A stretch of DNA of 64,000 nt from an uncultured Clostridia bacterium (lineage in GTDB: Bacteria; Bacillota; Clostridia; Christensenellales; CAG-917): the NCBI GenBank assembly GCA_934233745.1, contig CAKQGN010000004.1:1-64000 (forward strand). Direction: 5' to 3'. Position 1 is the stretch's first letter; each line of letters starts with the position of its first letter. Below the pieces are notes generated by a model. The model worked only from the letters and a program-made list of their open reading frames with translations. It did no database searches and had not been told where the DNA came from. The translations under genes were made by a program, and so were the position numbers. This document shows positions 8,119 through 16,064 of this stretch, in pieces.

Positions 8119-9425
8119 TCGTTGAGGCATGCAATGCCGGGAAGCACCTTCCCTTCAAGGAATTCAAGAGATGCGCCGCCACCGGTTGAGATGTGAGTCA
8201 TCTTGTCGGCGTAGCCGAGTTGTGCGACTGCCGCTGCCGAGTCACCGCCACCTATAATTGTGGTTGCGTCCGTTTCTGCCATTGCTTTTGCGACTGCGTT
8301 TGTGCCTTGTGCAAGTTGCGGGTTTTCAAACACGCCCATAGGTCCGTTCCACACAACGGTCTTTGCACTCTTGACTGCGGATGCGAAAAGTTCCTGAGTC
8401 TTGGGACCGATGTCAAGACCTTCTCTGTCGGCAGGTATATTGAAACTGTCGCAATATTCGATGTCGACTTGTGCGTCGATGGGATCGGGGAATCCTGCGC
8501 AAGTTGCGGTATCGACGGGAAGATAGATTGTCTTGCCGAGAGCTTTTGCTTTGTCGAGCATCTTGTTGCAGTATTCTATCTTTTCGTCGTCAACGAGAGA
8601 AAGACCTATGCTGCCGCCCTGAGCCTTGATAAATGTGTAAGCCATACCACCGCCGATGATAAGCGTGTCGCACTTGTTGAGGAGATTGTCGATGACATTG
8701 AGTTTGTCCGCAACCTTTGCACCGCCGAGAATAGCGACAAACGGACGAACGGGATTTTCAACCGCATTGCCGAGGAATTTGAGTTCCTTTTCGATGAGGA
8801 AACCGCTGACGGCAACGGGAGCAAAACCGTATTGAACGATGCCTGCGGTCGTTGCATGAGCGCGGTGGGCAGTGCCGAATGCGTCATTGACATAAACATC
8901 GCAAAAATCTGCAAGTTTTTTGCAAAGTTCTTCGCTGTTTTTCTCCTCGCCTGCATCGAAACGAGTGTTTTCCAAAAGAACGATTTCGCCGTCTTTGAGA
9001 GCTGCGACTTTCTTGTGTGCGTCCTCTCCGACGAGATCGGTTGCAAAAGTGACTTTGCCGGGGAAATGCTCTGCGAGTTTGTCTGCAACGGGCTTCAAAG
9101 TAAACTTTTTCGGATCGTTTTTGAGAGCCTTTGCGATATACTCGGCTTTTGCAGCCGCTTGTTCGCTTTCGGGAAGAGCCTCGACGGCTTTCTTTTCTTT
9201 TTTGTTGAGTCCGAAACCTTCGGTAAAGATGTTGTGCGGCTTGCCCATATGAGAGCAAAGGATAACTTTTGCGCCGTGATCTACGAGATATTGAATAGTG
9301 GGAAGTGCGCCGTTGATACGATTTTCGTCGGTGATAACGCCGTCAACCATAGGAACGTTGAAGTCACAACGAACCAAACACTTTTTGCCCTTGACGTCTA
9401 CGTCGCGGATTGTCATTTTTGCCAT
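8109..9425 (-). CDS. pgk: Phosphoglycerate kinase
   Basis: A 438-residue enzyme that makes ATP and 3-phosphoglycerate from 1,3-bisphosphoglycerate. The N-domain substrate site is RCDFNVPM (about residues 19-26) with the later H-MGKP motif. The C-domain nucleotide site includes GGAKVADKL and GGGDSAAAV. It is about 40 residues longer than the usual 390-400 because of a lysine-rich segment around residues 70-105 ([20 protein letters not shown]...), a variation that exists in some Firmicutes. The start follows an AAAGGAG site. The stop codon lies in a 33-base duplicated sequence. Confidence 0.97.
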   Translation of the reverse strand: MAKMTIRDVDVKGKKCLVRCDFNVPMVDGVITDENRINGALPTIQYLVDHGAKVILCSHMGKPHNIFTEGFGLNKKEKKAVEALPESEQAAAKAEYIAKALKNDPKKFTLKPVADKLAEHFPGKVTFATDLVGEDAHKKVAALKDGEIVLLENTRFDAGEEKNSEELCKKLADFCDVYVNDAFGTAHRAHATTAGIVQYGFAPVAVSGFLIEKELKFLGNAVENPVRPFVAILGGAKVADKLNVIDNLLNKCDTLIIGGGMAYTFIKAQGGSIGLSLVDDEKIEYCNKMLDKAKALGKTIYLPVDTATCAGFPDPIDAQVDIEYCDSFNIPADREGLDIGPKTQELFASAVKSAKTVVWNGPMGVFENPQLAQGTNAVAKAMAETDATTIIGGGDSAAAVAQLGYADKMTHISTGGGASLEFLEGKVLPGIACLNDKH

Positions 9426-9531
9426 AGATATTCTCCTTTAAGAAAATAGATTTTCAAGTTTGTCGCCGTATTTATCGATTGCGCTCAGATCGCGTGCGCG
9501 GGCGCATATCAATATATTTTTAGCGATAATA

Positions 9532-9560
9532 AGTATATCATATAATCCCTTAAATTTCAA
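9532..9560 (-). promoter_or_regulatory. Promoter for pgk
   Basis: Minus-strand TTGAAA (9560-9555), 17-base spacer, TATACT (9537-9532), leaving a leader of about 100 bases with a GC-rich self-complementary stretch (GCGCCCGCGCACGCG). No known riboswitch motif is recognised in the leader. Confidence 0.5.
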
Positions 9561-9639
9561 GAAAAATGCGTATTTTCGCAATCAATAATAAAATTTATTT
9601 GCAATCCAGAACAAAGCAGTGTTGTGTATGCTTTCAATT

Positions 9640-9800
9640 TATTGTTTATGCAACACTTTACGTGTTTTTATAAGTAATGTAATTTCCGGATTTATAACAC
9701 TTTACGTGTTTTTGTATTCGCAAATTATATATAAAACGGCGATTTTTCGCCGTTTTTGACATATTATTGAATATTTGAAACACGAATTGTGTTTTTATAT
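9640..9800. other. Cluster of small hairpins in the trmL-pgk gap
   Basis: Two direct copies of AACACTTTACGTGTTTTT (near 9652 and 9699), a related AAACACGAATTGTGTTTTT (near 9778) and a strong AAAACGGCGA/TCGCCGTTTT stem (9734-9757) follow each other in 150 bases. At least the last should act as a terminator for trmL on the minus strand. The 9426-9833 gap otherwise holds only the pgk promoter and leader. Confidence 0.6.
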
Positions 9801-9833
9801 ACTTTCAAAAAAGCAATCTCTGCTTGTCGGATT

Positions 9834-10388
9834 TCAAAACTTCGTAAGATGTCCCTCGCAAAGCAAGTTGTCAAAACCGAGTTGACGCATTCCCTCATAA
9901 ACAACGATTGCCACCGAGTTTGACAGATTCAGAGAGCGAGCGTCTTTTACCATAGGAATGCGGATTGTCATATCGTAATTGTCGTGCAGAAGCTCCTCCG
10001 GCAGTCCTTTTGACTCTCTGCCGAAAAACAAATAATCGTCTTTGCCGAATCTTGCCTCGTCATAGCGTATACTCGCCTTTGTAGAGCAAAAATAAAAGTG
10101 CGGGGATTTCTCATCCATTCCGTTTTGCTCGATATGCCAACTTCCGTCTTCAAGCCTATGCACCCTGCCTTTTGCGTTTCTTTCAAAAAACTCGTCGAGG
10201 TTTTCATAAACGACAAAATCTGTAAGATGCCAATAGTCAAGCCCCGCGCGCTTCAATGCCTTGTCGCTTATGTCAAAACCGAGGGGTTTTATCAAATGAA
10301 CTTTGCAACCCGTTGCCGCCGATGTTCTCACTATATTCCCCGTATTCTGAGGGATTTCGGGTTCTACCAAAACAATATTAAAAGCCAT
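9834..10388 (-). CDS. trmL: tRNA (cytidine/uridine(34)-2'-O)-methyltransferase TrmL
   Basis: A 184-residue SPOUT-superfamily methyltransferase that 2'-O-methylates the wobble base of tRNA-Leu isoacceptors with S-adenosylmethionine. The family motifs are clear: the N-terminal LVEPEIPQNTGNIVRT, the knotted-fold motif FGRESKGLPEELL near residue 130, and the cofactor loop IPMVKDARSLNLSNSVAIVVYE near residue 155. Length is slightly above the usual 155-160. It appears to be a single-gene unit upstream of the pgk cluster. Confidence 0.95.
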   Translation of the reverse strand: MAFNIVLVEPEIPQNTGNIVRTSAATGCKVHLIKPLGFDISDKALKRAGLDYWHLTDFVVYENLDEFFERNAKGRVHRLEDGSWHIEQNGMDEKSPHFYFCSTKASIRYDEARFGKDDYLFFGRESKGLPEELLHDNYDMTIRIPMVKDARSLNLSNSVAIVVYEGMRQLGFDNLLCEGHLTKF

Positions 10389-10583
10389 ATTTCACTTCCG
10401 TATATGTTGATTGAATTATAGCATCATACTCAAATTATATCAAGCAACCTTATGCCTTGTTTTGTTTTTTGCAAACAGCCTATATTTATACGGACAAACT
10501 TTTCCTACAATACTTCAATACTCCGCTATTTTATATAAATGTTAGTATATTTATTAAAAAATATTTCAAATGTAAAAAAATAA

Positions 10584-10613
10584 TTGACGTATTGTCGATT
10601 TGCCCCATATACT
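10584..10613 (+). promoter_or_regulatory. Promoter for brnQ
   Basis: TTGACG at 10584-10589 and TATACT at 10608-10613 with an 18-base spacer, predicting a transcript start near 10620. Confidence 0.55.
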
Positions 10614-10624
10614 TGAAGAAAGGT

Positions 10625-10654
10625 ATGTTGGGATTTCGCCCGACATCTTTTTTT
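10625..10654 (+). terminator. Terminator-like hairpin at the very start of the brnQ leader
   Basis: The stem ATGT-GGG/CCC-ACAT with a six-base loop is followed at once by CTTTTTTT. It lies only some 5-30 bases after the predicted start of transcription and before the ribosome site, so most transcripts would be expected to end here unless the structure is prevented. There is no T-box or known riboswitch motif around it. Confidence 0.55.
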
Positions 10655-10680
10655 ACAAAAAATACTCAAGGAGCGACAAT

Positions 10681-12135
10681 ATGTTGTACAAAAGCAAGAA
10701 TCAAAGTCTCAACTTCAAACAAACGACTCTGATAGCAAGTATGCTGTTCGGTCTGTTTTTCGGCGCAGGGAATTTGATTTTCCCGATTTATATGGGCAAT
10801 TTGGCAGGCAACAAAATTTTCATCGCTCTGCTTGGTTTTTTGATTACAGGCGTCGGTTTGCCCCTTCTGGGCGTTGCATCGATTGGCGTGAGCAAAAGCG
10901 AGGGACTCATCGAACTTTCAAGCAAAGTCGGCAAAGGATACGGCGTGTTTTTCACTTGCGTTTTATATCTGACGATAGGTCCGTGCTTTGCGATACCTCG
11001 TTGCGCAACGGTTCCGTTCACCGTGGCAGTCGAACATATGTTGGGAGAAGGAGTGAACGTTCAAGCCATACTTGCGATTTTCACTGCGATTTTCTTTGCA
11101 ATCGTGCTTGCTTTCTCTCTTTTTCCATCGAAAATTCTCACTTGGGTAGGCAAGATTCTCACTCCTCTTTTTCTGGTGTTTTTGGCAGTGCTTGTCATAG
11201 CCGCACTTGTCAAGCCCATGGGAAGCATAACGTCAACGCCTGCGCAAAACGATTACACGTCAAAAGCGTTTGTAACCGGCTTTTTGGAAGGCTACAACAC
11301 AATGGACGCACTTGCCAGCCTTGCGTTTGGCATAGTTGTAATCGACGTCATACGCAAACAAGGCGTGACAAGTCCCTCGTCGATTGCGAAAAACACCATA
11401 AAATCGGGTGCTTTAAGTTGCCTTTTTATGGCACTGATTTACCTTGGAGTGTCCGTCATCGGCGCGCAAAGCGGCGCATTGTTCGGGCAATCCTTCAACA
11501 ACGGCGGCGAGGTTTTCGTCAAAGTGAGCGATCACTACTTCAACAAAGCGGGAATTGTCATTCTTGCAATCATCGTAACCCTGGCTTGCCTGAAAACCGC
11601 AATCGGTTTGGTTACGAGCGCATCGGAAACCTTTGTAAAACTTTTCCCGAAATTCTTGCCGTATCGCGCATGGGCTGTCATTTTCTCCATAGTTTCGTTT
11701 TTGATTGCAAACCTCGGTTTGACGTCGATAATTGCTTATGCCGTCCCCGTGCTTATGTTTCTGTATCCGCTTGCGATAACCCTCATTTTGCTGGGGCTAT
11801 TCGGCAACACGTTCAAACATAGACGTTGCATTTACGTATCAACGACGTCGTTCACTCTCGTTGCCGCAATCTTCGATTTGATTGCCGCACTTCCTGCAAG
11901 CGTCGTAGCAAAGTTGCACGCCGATGGGACGCTTGCATTTTTGAGCAAACACATGCCTCTTTTCAAATACGGAATGGGATGGCTTATTCCTGCACTTGTC
12001 GGACTTGCAATCGGCATCATCTATGCCGTCGCGACAAAAAAACAAGCCGCTTGGAAATACGATATTTGTCAAAAAGACACATCCGAGTATGTCCTTGAAA
12101 AGACGATTGTTCAAAACGAATGCGACATTGCCTGA
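10681..12135 (+). CDS. brnQ: Branched-chain amino acid transport system II carrier protein
   Basis: A 484-residue LIVCS-family permease with about twelve membrane helices, importing leucine, isoleucine and valine with Na+ or H+. The N-terminal signature LIASMLFGLFFGAGNLIFP and the following GNLAG...GFLITGVGLPLLGV are diagnostic. I start it at the ATG eight bases after AAGGAG (10668-10673); an upstream in-frame start would run through the leader hairpin and is unlikely. Length is slightly above typical (440-450). The leader hairpin suggests attenuation-type control. Confidence 0.95.
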   Translation: MLYKSKNQSLNFKQTTLIASMLFGLFFGAGNLIFPIYMGNLAGNKIFIALLGFLITGVGLPLLGVASIGVSKSEGLIELSSKVGKGYGVFFTCVLYLTIGPCFAIPRCATVPFTVAVEHMLGEGVNVQAILAIFTAIFFAIVLAFSLFPSKILTWVGKILTPLFLVFLAVLVIAALVKPMGSITSTPAQNDYTSKAFVTGFLEGYNTMDALASLAFGIVVIDVIRKQGVTSPSSIAKNTIKSGALSCLFMALIYLGVSVIGAQSGALFGQSFNNGGEVFVKVSDHYFNKAGIVILAIIVTLACLKTAIGLVTSASETFVKLFPKFLPYRAWAVIFSIVSFLIANLGLTSIIAYAVPVLMFLYPLAITLILLGLFGNTFKHRRCIYVSTTSFTLVAAIFDLIAALPASVVAKLHADGTLAFLSKHMPLFKYGMGWLIPALVGLAIGIIYAVATKKQAAWKYDICQKDTSEYVLEKTIVQNECDIA

Positions 12136-12164
12136 ATGTGATATTGATTTGAAACATCCTTTTT

Positions 12165-12206
12165 TACAATGAAAAACAACCTTTTGCAAGGTTGTTTTTC
12201 ATTGTA
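12165..12206. terminator. Bidirectional terminator between brnQ and the small membrane gene
   Basis: Perfect 18-base stem TACAATGAAAAACAACCT and its complement with a six-base loop. A5 and T5 tracts inside the arms allow it to stop transcription from both sides. Confidence 0.85.
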
Positions 12207-12244
12207 AATCGAATTTTGCGTTTGTCTGCAATAACGAAAACTTG

Positions 12245-12532
12245 TTATGCAAACAAGTAAAGCGGAACAAACAGTATCGTTGCAAGAATGATAAGCACGG
12301 TAAGTATGTATGCAACCTTTCCGCCTACTCCGGGGAGCTTTGCATTGTTCCAGCCATACCATGCGCCCGCAAGAGCAAGCACAAGCGTCGTTGCAAGTCC
12401 GCACCAAACGCCTTCTATTTTGTAAGTGCCTTCCGCAATGAGAATGATTGTCACGATGCCGAGAAGCGCAGCCAAAATCAACGCATAGCATATGATTTGA
12501 TTTATAACGTTTTTGGATGATTTTTTTGCCAT
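12245..12532 (-). CDS. Small membrane protein, three predicted helices
   Basis: A 95-residue protein with hydrophobic segments at about residues 12-34, 44-62 and 72-94 and a lysine-rich N-terminus (MAKKSSKN). A GGAGGTAAAA ribosome site stands before the ATG. I do not recognise the family. It lies alone, convergent with brnQ and divergent from the zinc-ribbon membrane protein. No charged or cysteine residues in the helices suggest a catalytic role. Confidence 0.75.
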   Translation of the reverse strand: MAKKSSKNVINQIICYALILAALLGIVTIILIAEGTYKIEGVWCGLATTLVLALAGAWYGWNNAKLPGVGGKVAYILTVLIILATILFVPLYLFA

Positions 12533-12756
12533 ATTTTTACCTCCGAATTTCGAATGACAATATTATATCATCAAAATCATTCTCGTCAATGCCCGATTTG
12601 AATTATTCATGTAAAATTTAGGTTGATAGTTATATCGACGCAACCCGTCAAGGATAGAAAACCGATATTTTTTATTCTTTCCTTTTTATTCGCATCCTCT
12701 TTATATAGATAACCGTATTGCAAGAAAAATCGTCATACACAAGGTTCAAGTTGTTG

Positions 12757-12785
12757 TTGACTTAAACTATCTTTTGCAATACAAT
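12757..12785 (+). promoter_or_regulatory. Promoter predicting a leaderless transcript
   Basis: TTGACT (12757-12762), 17-base spacer, TACAAT (12780-12785). The expected transcription start, six to seven bases downstream, falls on the A of the ATG at 12792, and no ribosome binding site precedes that ATG. Confidence 0.55.
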
Positions 12786-12791
12786 GAGCGT

Positions 12792-13328
12792 ATGAAAGAC
12801 AAAAATAAAACAACAAAACTTCAAAGAAATCTGACAAGACAGCTTCTTATAAGCATAATTTTGACGGTTATGTTTCCGTTGGGCATAGCAATGACGATAG
12901 TCGGCGCAACGCGCAAGGAAGAAGGCGGCGCGCTTTTCACGGCGATTATGGCAATAGGCATCGTGTTTGTGGTGCTGGGCTTTTACGGCTCGCCCATTGC
13001 ATGGATTCGCTATGCTCCGCAGAAGAAGTACAGCCGCGTCATCGACGCAATAAAGCGCGAAGGTTTCAGGGACGCAACCGAAATCGCAAATCACCTGTCC
13101 ATGCAACCCAACGAAGTCATAGAAGCGGTCAGAGTGTGCATCGAAAAACAATATCTGACAGACTATACCATTGAAGAAAACAAGATTATTCCGCTCAACA
13201 ATCGTCCCGACGACCTCGGCGTATACACCGTTCAGTGTCCGTACTGCGGAGGCATTACGCAAACAAGCAACAACTTGCAGGTCAAATGCCAATACTGCGG
13301 TCGTATGATAGATGTTGAAAAAAAATAA
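12792..13328 (+). CDS. Membrane protein with winged-helix-like and zinc-ribbon domains
   Basis: A 178-residue protein. A basic N-terminus is followed by two hydrophobic helices (about residues 17-38 and 48-71). Then comes a cytoplasmic helical region resembling a winged helix or PCI domain (KYSRVIDAIKREGFRDATEIANHLSMQPNEVIEAVRVCIEKQYL). It ends in a zinc ribbon with CPYCGG and CQYCGR pairs about 20 residues apart. Such proteins are usually uncharacterised. The ATG at 12792 is preferred because the upstream in-frame codon lies inside the promoter. Function unknown. Confidence 0.85.
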   Translation: MKDKNKTTKLQRNLTRQLLISIILTVMFPLGIAMTIVGATRKEEGGALFTAIMAIGIVFVVLGFYGSPIAWIRYAPQKKYSRVIDAIKREGFRDATEIANHLSMQPNEVIEAVRVCIEKQYLTDYTIEENKIIPLNNRPDDLGVYTVQCPYCGGITQTSNNLQVKCQYCGRMIDVEKK

Positions 13329-13414
13329 CTTTTGCGGCAAATTTTCGATTTGACAAATCAAGTGTTTTATCCGCTGTTACAACAACTCGCCGTAAAAAAT
13401 TTAAGAATCTTATG

Positions 13415-13442
13415 ACCGGTGTCGATGACGCCGGTTTTTTTA
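13415..13442 (+). terminator. Intrinsic terminator
   Basis: ACCGGTGTC/GACGCCGGT stem (one mismatch) with a three-base loop, followed by T7. It ends the zinc-ribbon membrane protein transcript. The remaining 13443-13649 has no recognisable gene. Confidence 0.75.
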
Positions 13443-13608
13443 TTTCGAACAGCCAAATCGCTTGCCTGCATTTTATTTTTGCTCGGTTTTTGCAAAAAGC
13501 ATATGCGCATTTCCCCCTTTCCCAAAACAGACCGATTGTTTTTTAATGTTATTTTCATAAAAATAATAGTATTTGGAAAAAACTAATACGTTAGGATACA
13601 AGTTTTTT

Positions 13609-13677
13609 CATATGTGTGTAAAAAGTTACATATATGGCATAAAGTGGTGTTGATAACGTTTCTGAGGCATATATAAT
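13609..13677 (+). promoter_or_regulatory. Promoter region of the DUF308 gene
   Basis: TTGATA at 13650-13655, 16-base spacer, TATAAT at 13672-13677. Just upstream (13609-13636) is an imperfect palindrome, CATATGTGTGTAA and TTACATATATG with an AAAG centre, in a position suited to an activator or repressor. Confidence 0.5.
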
Positions 13678-13711
13678 ATGTGTAGAAAACAAACCAAAAG
13701 AGGTAATAAAT

Positions 13712-14320
13712 ATGAAAAAATCAACAACAATTTTGTGGTTTTTGGCAAGTATATTGATGATTGTTGCGGGAATTGTGTGTTTCTGCCTTCCCGTTGACAC
13801 AACTATGAGCGTGTTTGCATACATCGTAGGTGCAATCGTTCTTGTCATAGGTATTGTGGAAATCGTGGGATTTTTCACAACTGCGGGATTTGTGGGCGGA
13901 GGCGCATTCCTTGCAGACGGCGTAATCACAACGTTACTGGGCATAATTCTTCTTGCAAACGAAGGCGTCGTGGCAGGTTTCATTCCCTTCATCTTTGCAA
14001 TGTGGTTTATCGTCGAAGGCATTTCGGAATTGTCCCTTTCGATCTCGGCAAGCAGATATCACGTGCCGTATTGGTGGACGCTTCTGCTTCTGTCTATTCT
14101 TGAAATCGTCTTTGGTTTTCTCACCTTCTTCGATCCCATCGGCGGAGCAATCTCCATGGCGGTTTTGGTGGGCACATTCCTCATCGTACACGGCATATCC
14201 ATGCTCGGCGATTGGATTGTCGCGCTCCGTGTCAAAAAGTTCTTCAAAGGATTTTTCCAAAGACCTGCCGTGTTCAATGAAGGCGAAGTCGACGACTCTC
14301 ATTGCGACGACCAAAGATAA
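13712..14320 (+). CDS. HdeD/DUF308-family membrane protein
   Basis: A 202-residue membrane protein with six predicted helices arranged as three repeated pairs, the architecture of the HdeD (DUF308) family. Members are implicated in acid or general stress tolerance in Enterobacteria, but the role in Clostridia is unknown. An AAGAGG ribosome site precedes the ATG. The last 25 residues are hydrophilic and acidic (NEGEVDDSHCDDQR). It is a single-gene unit with its own promoter and terminator. Confidence 0.85.
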   Translation: MKKSTTILWFLASILMIVAGIVCFCLPVDTTMSVFAYIVGAIVLVIGIVEIVGFFTTAGFVGGGAFLADGVITTLLGIILLANEGVVAGFIPFIFAMWFIVEGISELSLSISASRYHVPYWWTLLLLSILEIVFGFLTFFDPIGGAISMAVLVGTFLIVHGISMLGDWIVALRVKKFFKGFFQRPAVFNEGEVDDSHCDDQR

Positions 14321-14411
14321 ATCGCCGATAATGATAAGCCGCAAAAAACTTCTCTGCGGACAAGTCGGAACACAATCACTTATTTGATTGTTCCTAATAA
14401 TTTTCCCCCTG

Positions 14412-14443
14412 ATGAAAAGACGCTCGACAGAGCGTTTTTTCAT
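14412..14443 (+). terminator. Intrinsic terminator after the DUF308 gene
   Basis: ATGAAAAGACGCTC/GAGCGTTTTTTCAT stem with a four-base loop, giving T6 on the plus strand and A4 on the other. Confidence 0.8.
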
Positions 14444-14508
14444 ATACAGACGAATACTTTGAAAAACTACGGCATTATATCACGTCCTGTATTTTTTCAT
14501 CAAACATA

Positions 14509-14557
14509 TTTTACAAACACAAAACCGCAGTTAATCTGCGGTTTTGTGTTTGTAAAA
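14509..14557. terminator. Long perfect hairpin, terminator of the aldolase-like gene
   Basis: Perfect 22-base stem (TTTTACAAACAC... pairing with ...GTGTTTGTAAAA) with a five-base loop, 20 bases past the minus-strand stop codon. It is the strongest hairpin of this region. Confidence 0.8.
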
Positions 14558-14576
14558 TCAAATATCGTTTTTTTTC

Positions 14577-15827
14577 TTATTCTGCGTCGGTGAGATAATC
14601 GCGGCATGCGTCTTCGAGCGCTCTGCAAATCGCAAATGCGTCTTCGAGGTCTTTGCCTCTGACAATAACGCCGTGATGTCCCATAAAGCAAGCGGGTGCG
14701 TCACCGATTGCCGCTGCGACGTTTTTCACAAGACCGTTTGTGCCGGGAAGAGCTGCTTTTGCACACGGAATCTCTTTTCCGAGAACATCCTGATATTTTT
14801 CTGCGACAGGCATTGCCTTGCCCATTGCGGCGAGAATACAGCCGTAGAACGGATGAGTATGAATCGTTGCGGTAATGTCTTTGTCACCTTTAAGCAAAAT
14901 CGCATGAACGCCCTTTTCGCTGGTTGCTTTGTTGGTGCCTGTCCATTCGAGAGTTTCCATATCGACTTTTGCCATTTGCTCGGGTTTGAGCATAACATAA
15001 TCGATTCCGGAAGGCGTTGCAAGCATAAACTTGTCGTCGAGTTTGACGGCGATATTGCCCCATGTACCTTGAACGAGGTTTTCGTCAAGCAATCTTACGC
15101 CTGCGTCTTTGATTTCTTGTGCGACTCTCTTTTCCTCATCGGTGACAACGGCAGAGGGTCTCTCTTCTTTTTTCTCTTCTTCACCGCTCTCGGCAGCTTT
15201 TTGTTGCTTTTGATTGGTTTTTGAATATTTGAGTTTGAACACAACGTGTTCCAAAAGAGCGGCAACCGCACTCATATGTTGTGTTCCTCCCTTGCTCATA
15301 GCAAGAATCTCTGCGTTGCAAGCCTTGTCCAAAACAAGCGTTGCCGTAAACACTTCGTCAAGCGTGCGACCGGTCACCACGGCACCTGCTTCGGGAAGCA
15401 AGCAGCAGTTGCGTTGTCCGGAAAGCGCGGCAACGACGTCTGAGGCAACGTTCTTTTGGGCACACTTTATCGACACGCCGCAAACTTGCGCCAAATCGTC
15501 GAGGATAGGCATAAGAGTTTTTCTCTTTTGAGAGAATTCAACAGTGCTGTCGCTGTCCACGATAGCGGCGGCGTTTGCGTTTTTGTCTTGACGGATTGCG
15601 CAAAACAAGATGACGGCTGCCGCGCGGAAGTTGCCTTCGAGCGTTTCGATATTTTTGTCGTTGACAAAAGTCAGGTTTTCTTCCTTGACGTCGGTGTAGT
15701 CGATTCTCGGATTTGTAATAACGATGCCGTCATCTTCTCTCACCGCAATGTAACCGCTTTGCAAATATTTCTTTTCTGCGAGCATTTTCGCATATTTGTT
15801 GATGTTTGCAACAATCAATTCGTTCAT
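14577..15827 (-). CDS. Two-domain class II aldolase/adducin-like protein
   Basis: A 416-residue protein that is a tandem of two class II aldolase folds joined by a charged linker (about residues 203-232). The C-terminal domain carries the complete zinc and catalytic set seen in fuculose-phosphate aldolase: Glu304 (TSEKG), His323 and His325 (IHTHPF) and a third His in GHHG (384/385). It also has the phosphate loop GTWGN. The N-terminal domain has the fold's spacing but no HxH or metal ligands, so it is probably structural or regulatory. The substrate is unknown; a sugar-phosphate aldolase or epimerase activity is likely. Its promoter resembles that of the aminotransferase next door. Confidence 0.85.
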   Translation of the reverse strand: MNELIVANINKYAKMLAEKKYLQSGYIAVREDDGIVITNPRIDYTDVKEENLTFVNDKNIETLEGNFRAAAVILFCAIRQDKNANAAAIVDSDSTVEFSQKRKTLMPILDDLAQVCGVSIKCAQKNVASDVVAALSGQRNCCLLPEAGAVVTGRTLDEVFTATLVLDKACNAEILAMSKGGTQHMSAVAALLEHVVFKLKYSKTNQKQQKAAESGEEEKKEERPSAVVTDEEKRVAQEIKDAGVRLLDENLVQGTWGNIAVKLDDKFMLATPSGIDYVMLKPEQMAKVDMETLEWTGTNKATSEKGVHAILLKGDKDITATIHTHPFYGCILAAMGKAMPVAEKYQDVLGKEIPCAKAALPGTNGLVKNVAAAIGDAPACFMGHHGVIVRGKDLEDAFAICRALEDACRDYLTDAE

Positions 15828-15886
15828 ATCAATCTCCTAAATATATCGTAAACATTGTATACGACAGTTATTATTGCTTTATCGAT

Positions 15887-15914
15887 ATTATACCAAACAC
15901 ATAGAAAAAATCAA
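15887..15914 (-). promoter_or_regulatory. Promoter of the aldolase-like gene, motif shared with the aminotransferase
   Basis: Minus-strand TTGATT (15914-15909), 16-base spacer, TATAAT (15892-15887). The sequence just before the -10 box reads GTTTGGTATAAT, identical to that of the aminotransferase promoter at 17730. Confidence 0.55.
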
Positions 15915-16023
15915 GTTTAATTTTTTATTATGCTATGCATAACGACATGAACGGCGTTTATGATGCGCCGTCACGCCTATTATGCGGTATTGTTTGGTTA
16001 CATTAGACAAAAGCGTATCATAG

Positions 16024-16056
16024 AAAACGTCGGCGCACATCCGAGCGCCGACGTTT
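16024..16056. terminator. Terminator-like hairpin after the aminotransferase gene
   Basis: AAACGTCGGCGC/GCGCCGACGTTT, a perfect 12-base stem with an eight-base loop, nine bases past the stop codon. The U-run on the minus strand is weak. Confidence 0.65.
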
Positions 16057-16064
16057 CTGTTTGC

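Noticed and set aside
10440..10620. T-box leader for brnQ
   Set aside because: No T-box sequence or specifier loop; the only structure is the short terminator hairpin close to the promoter.
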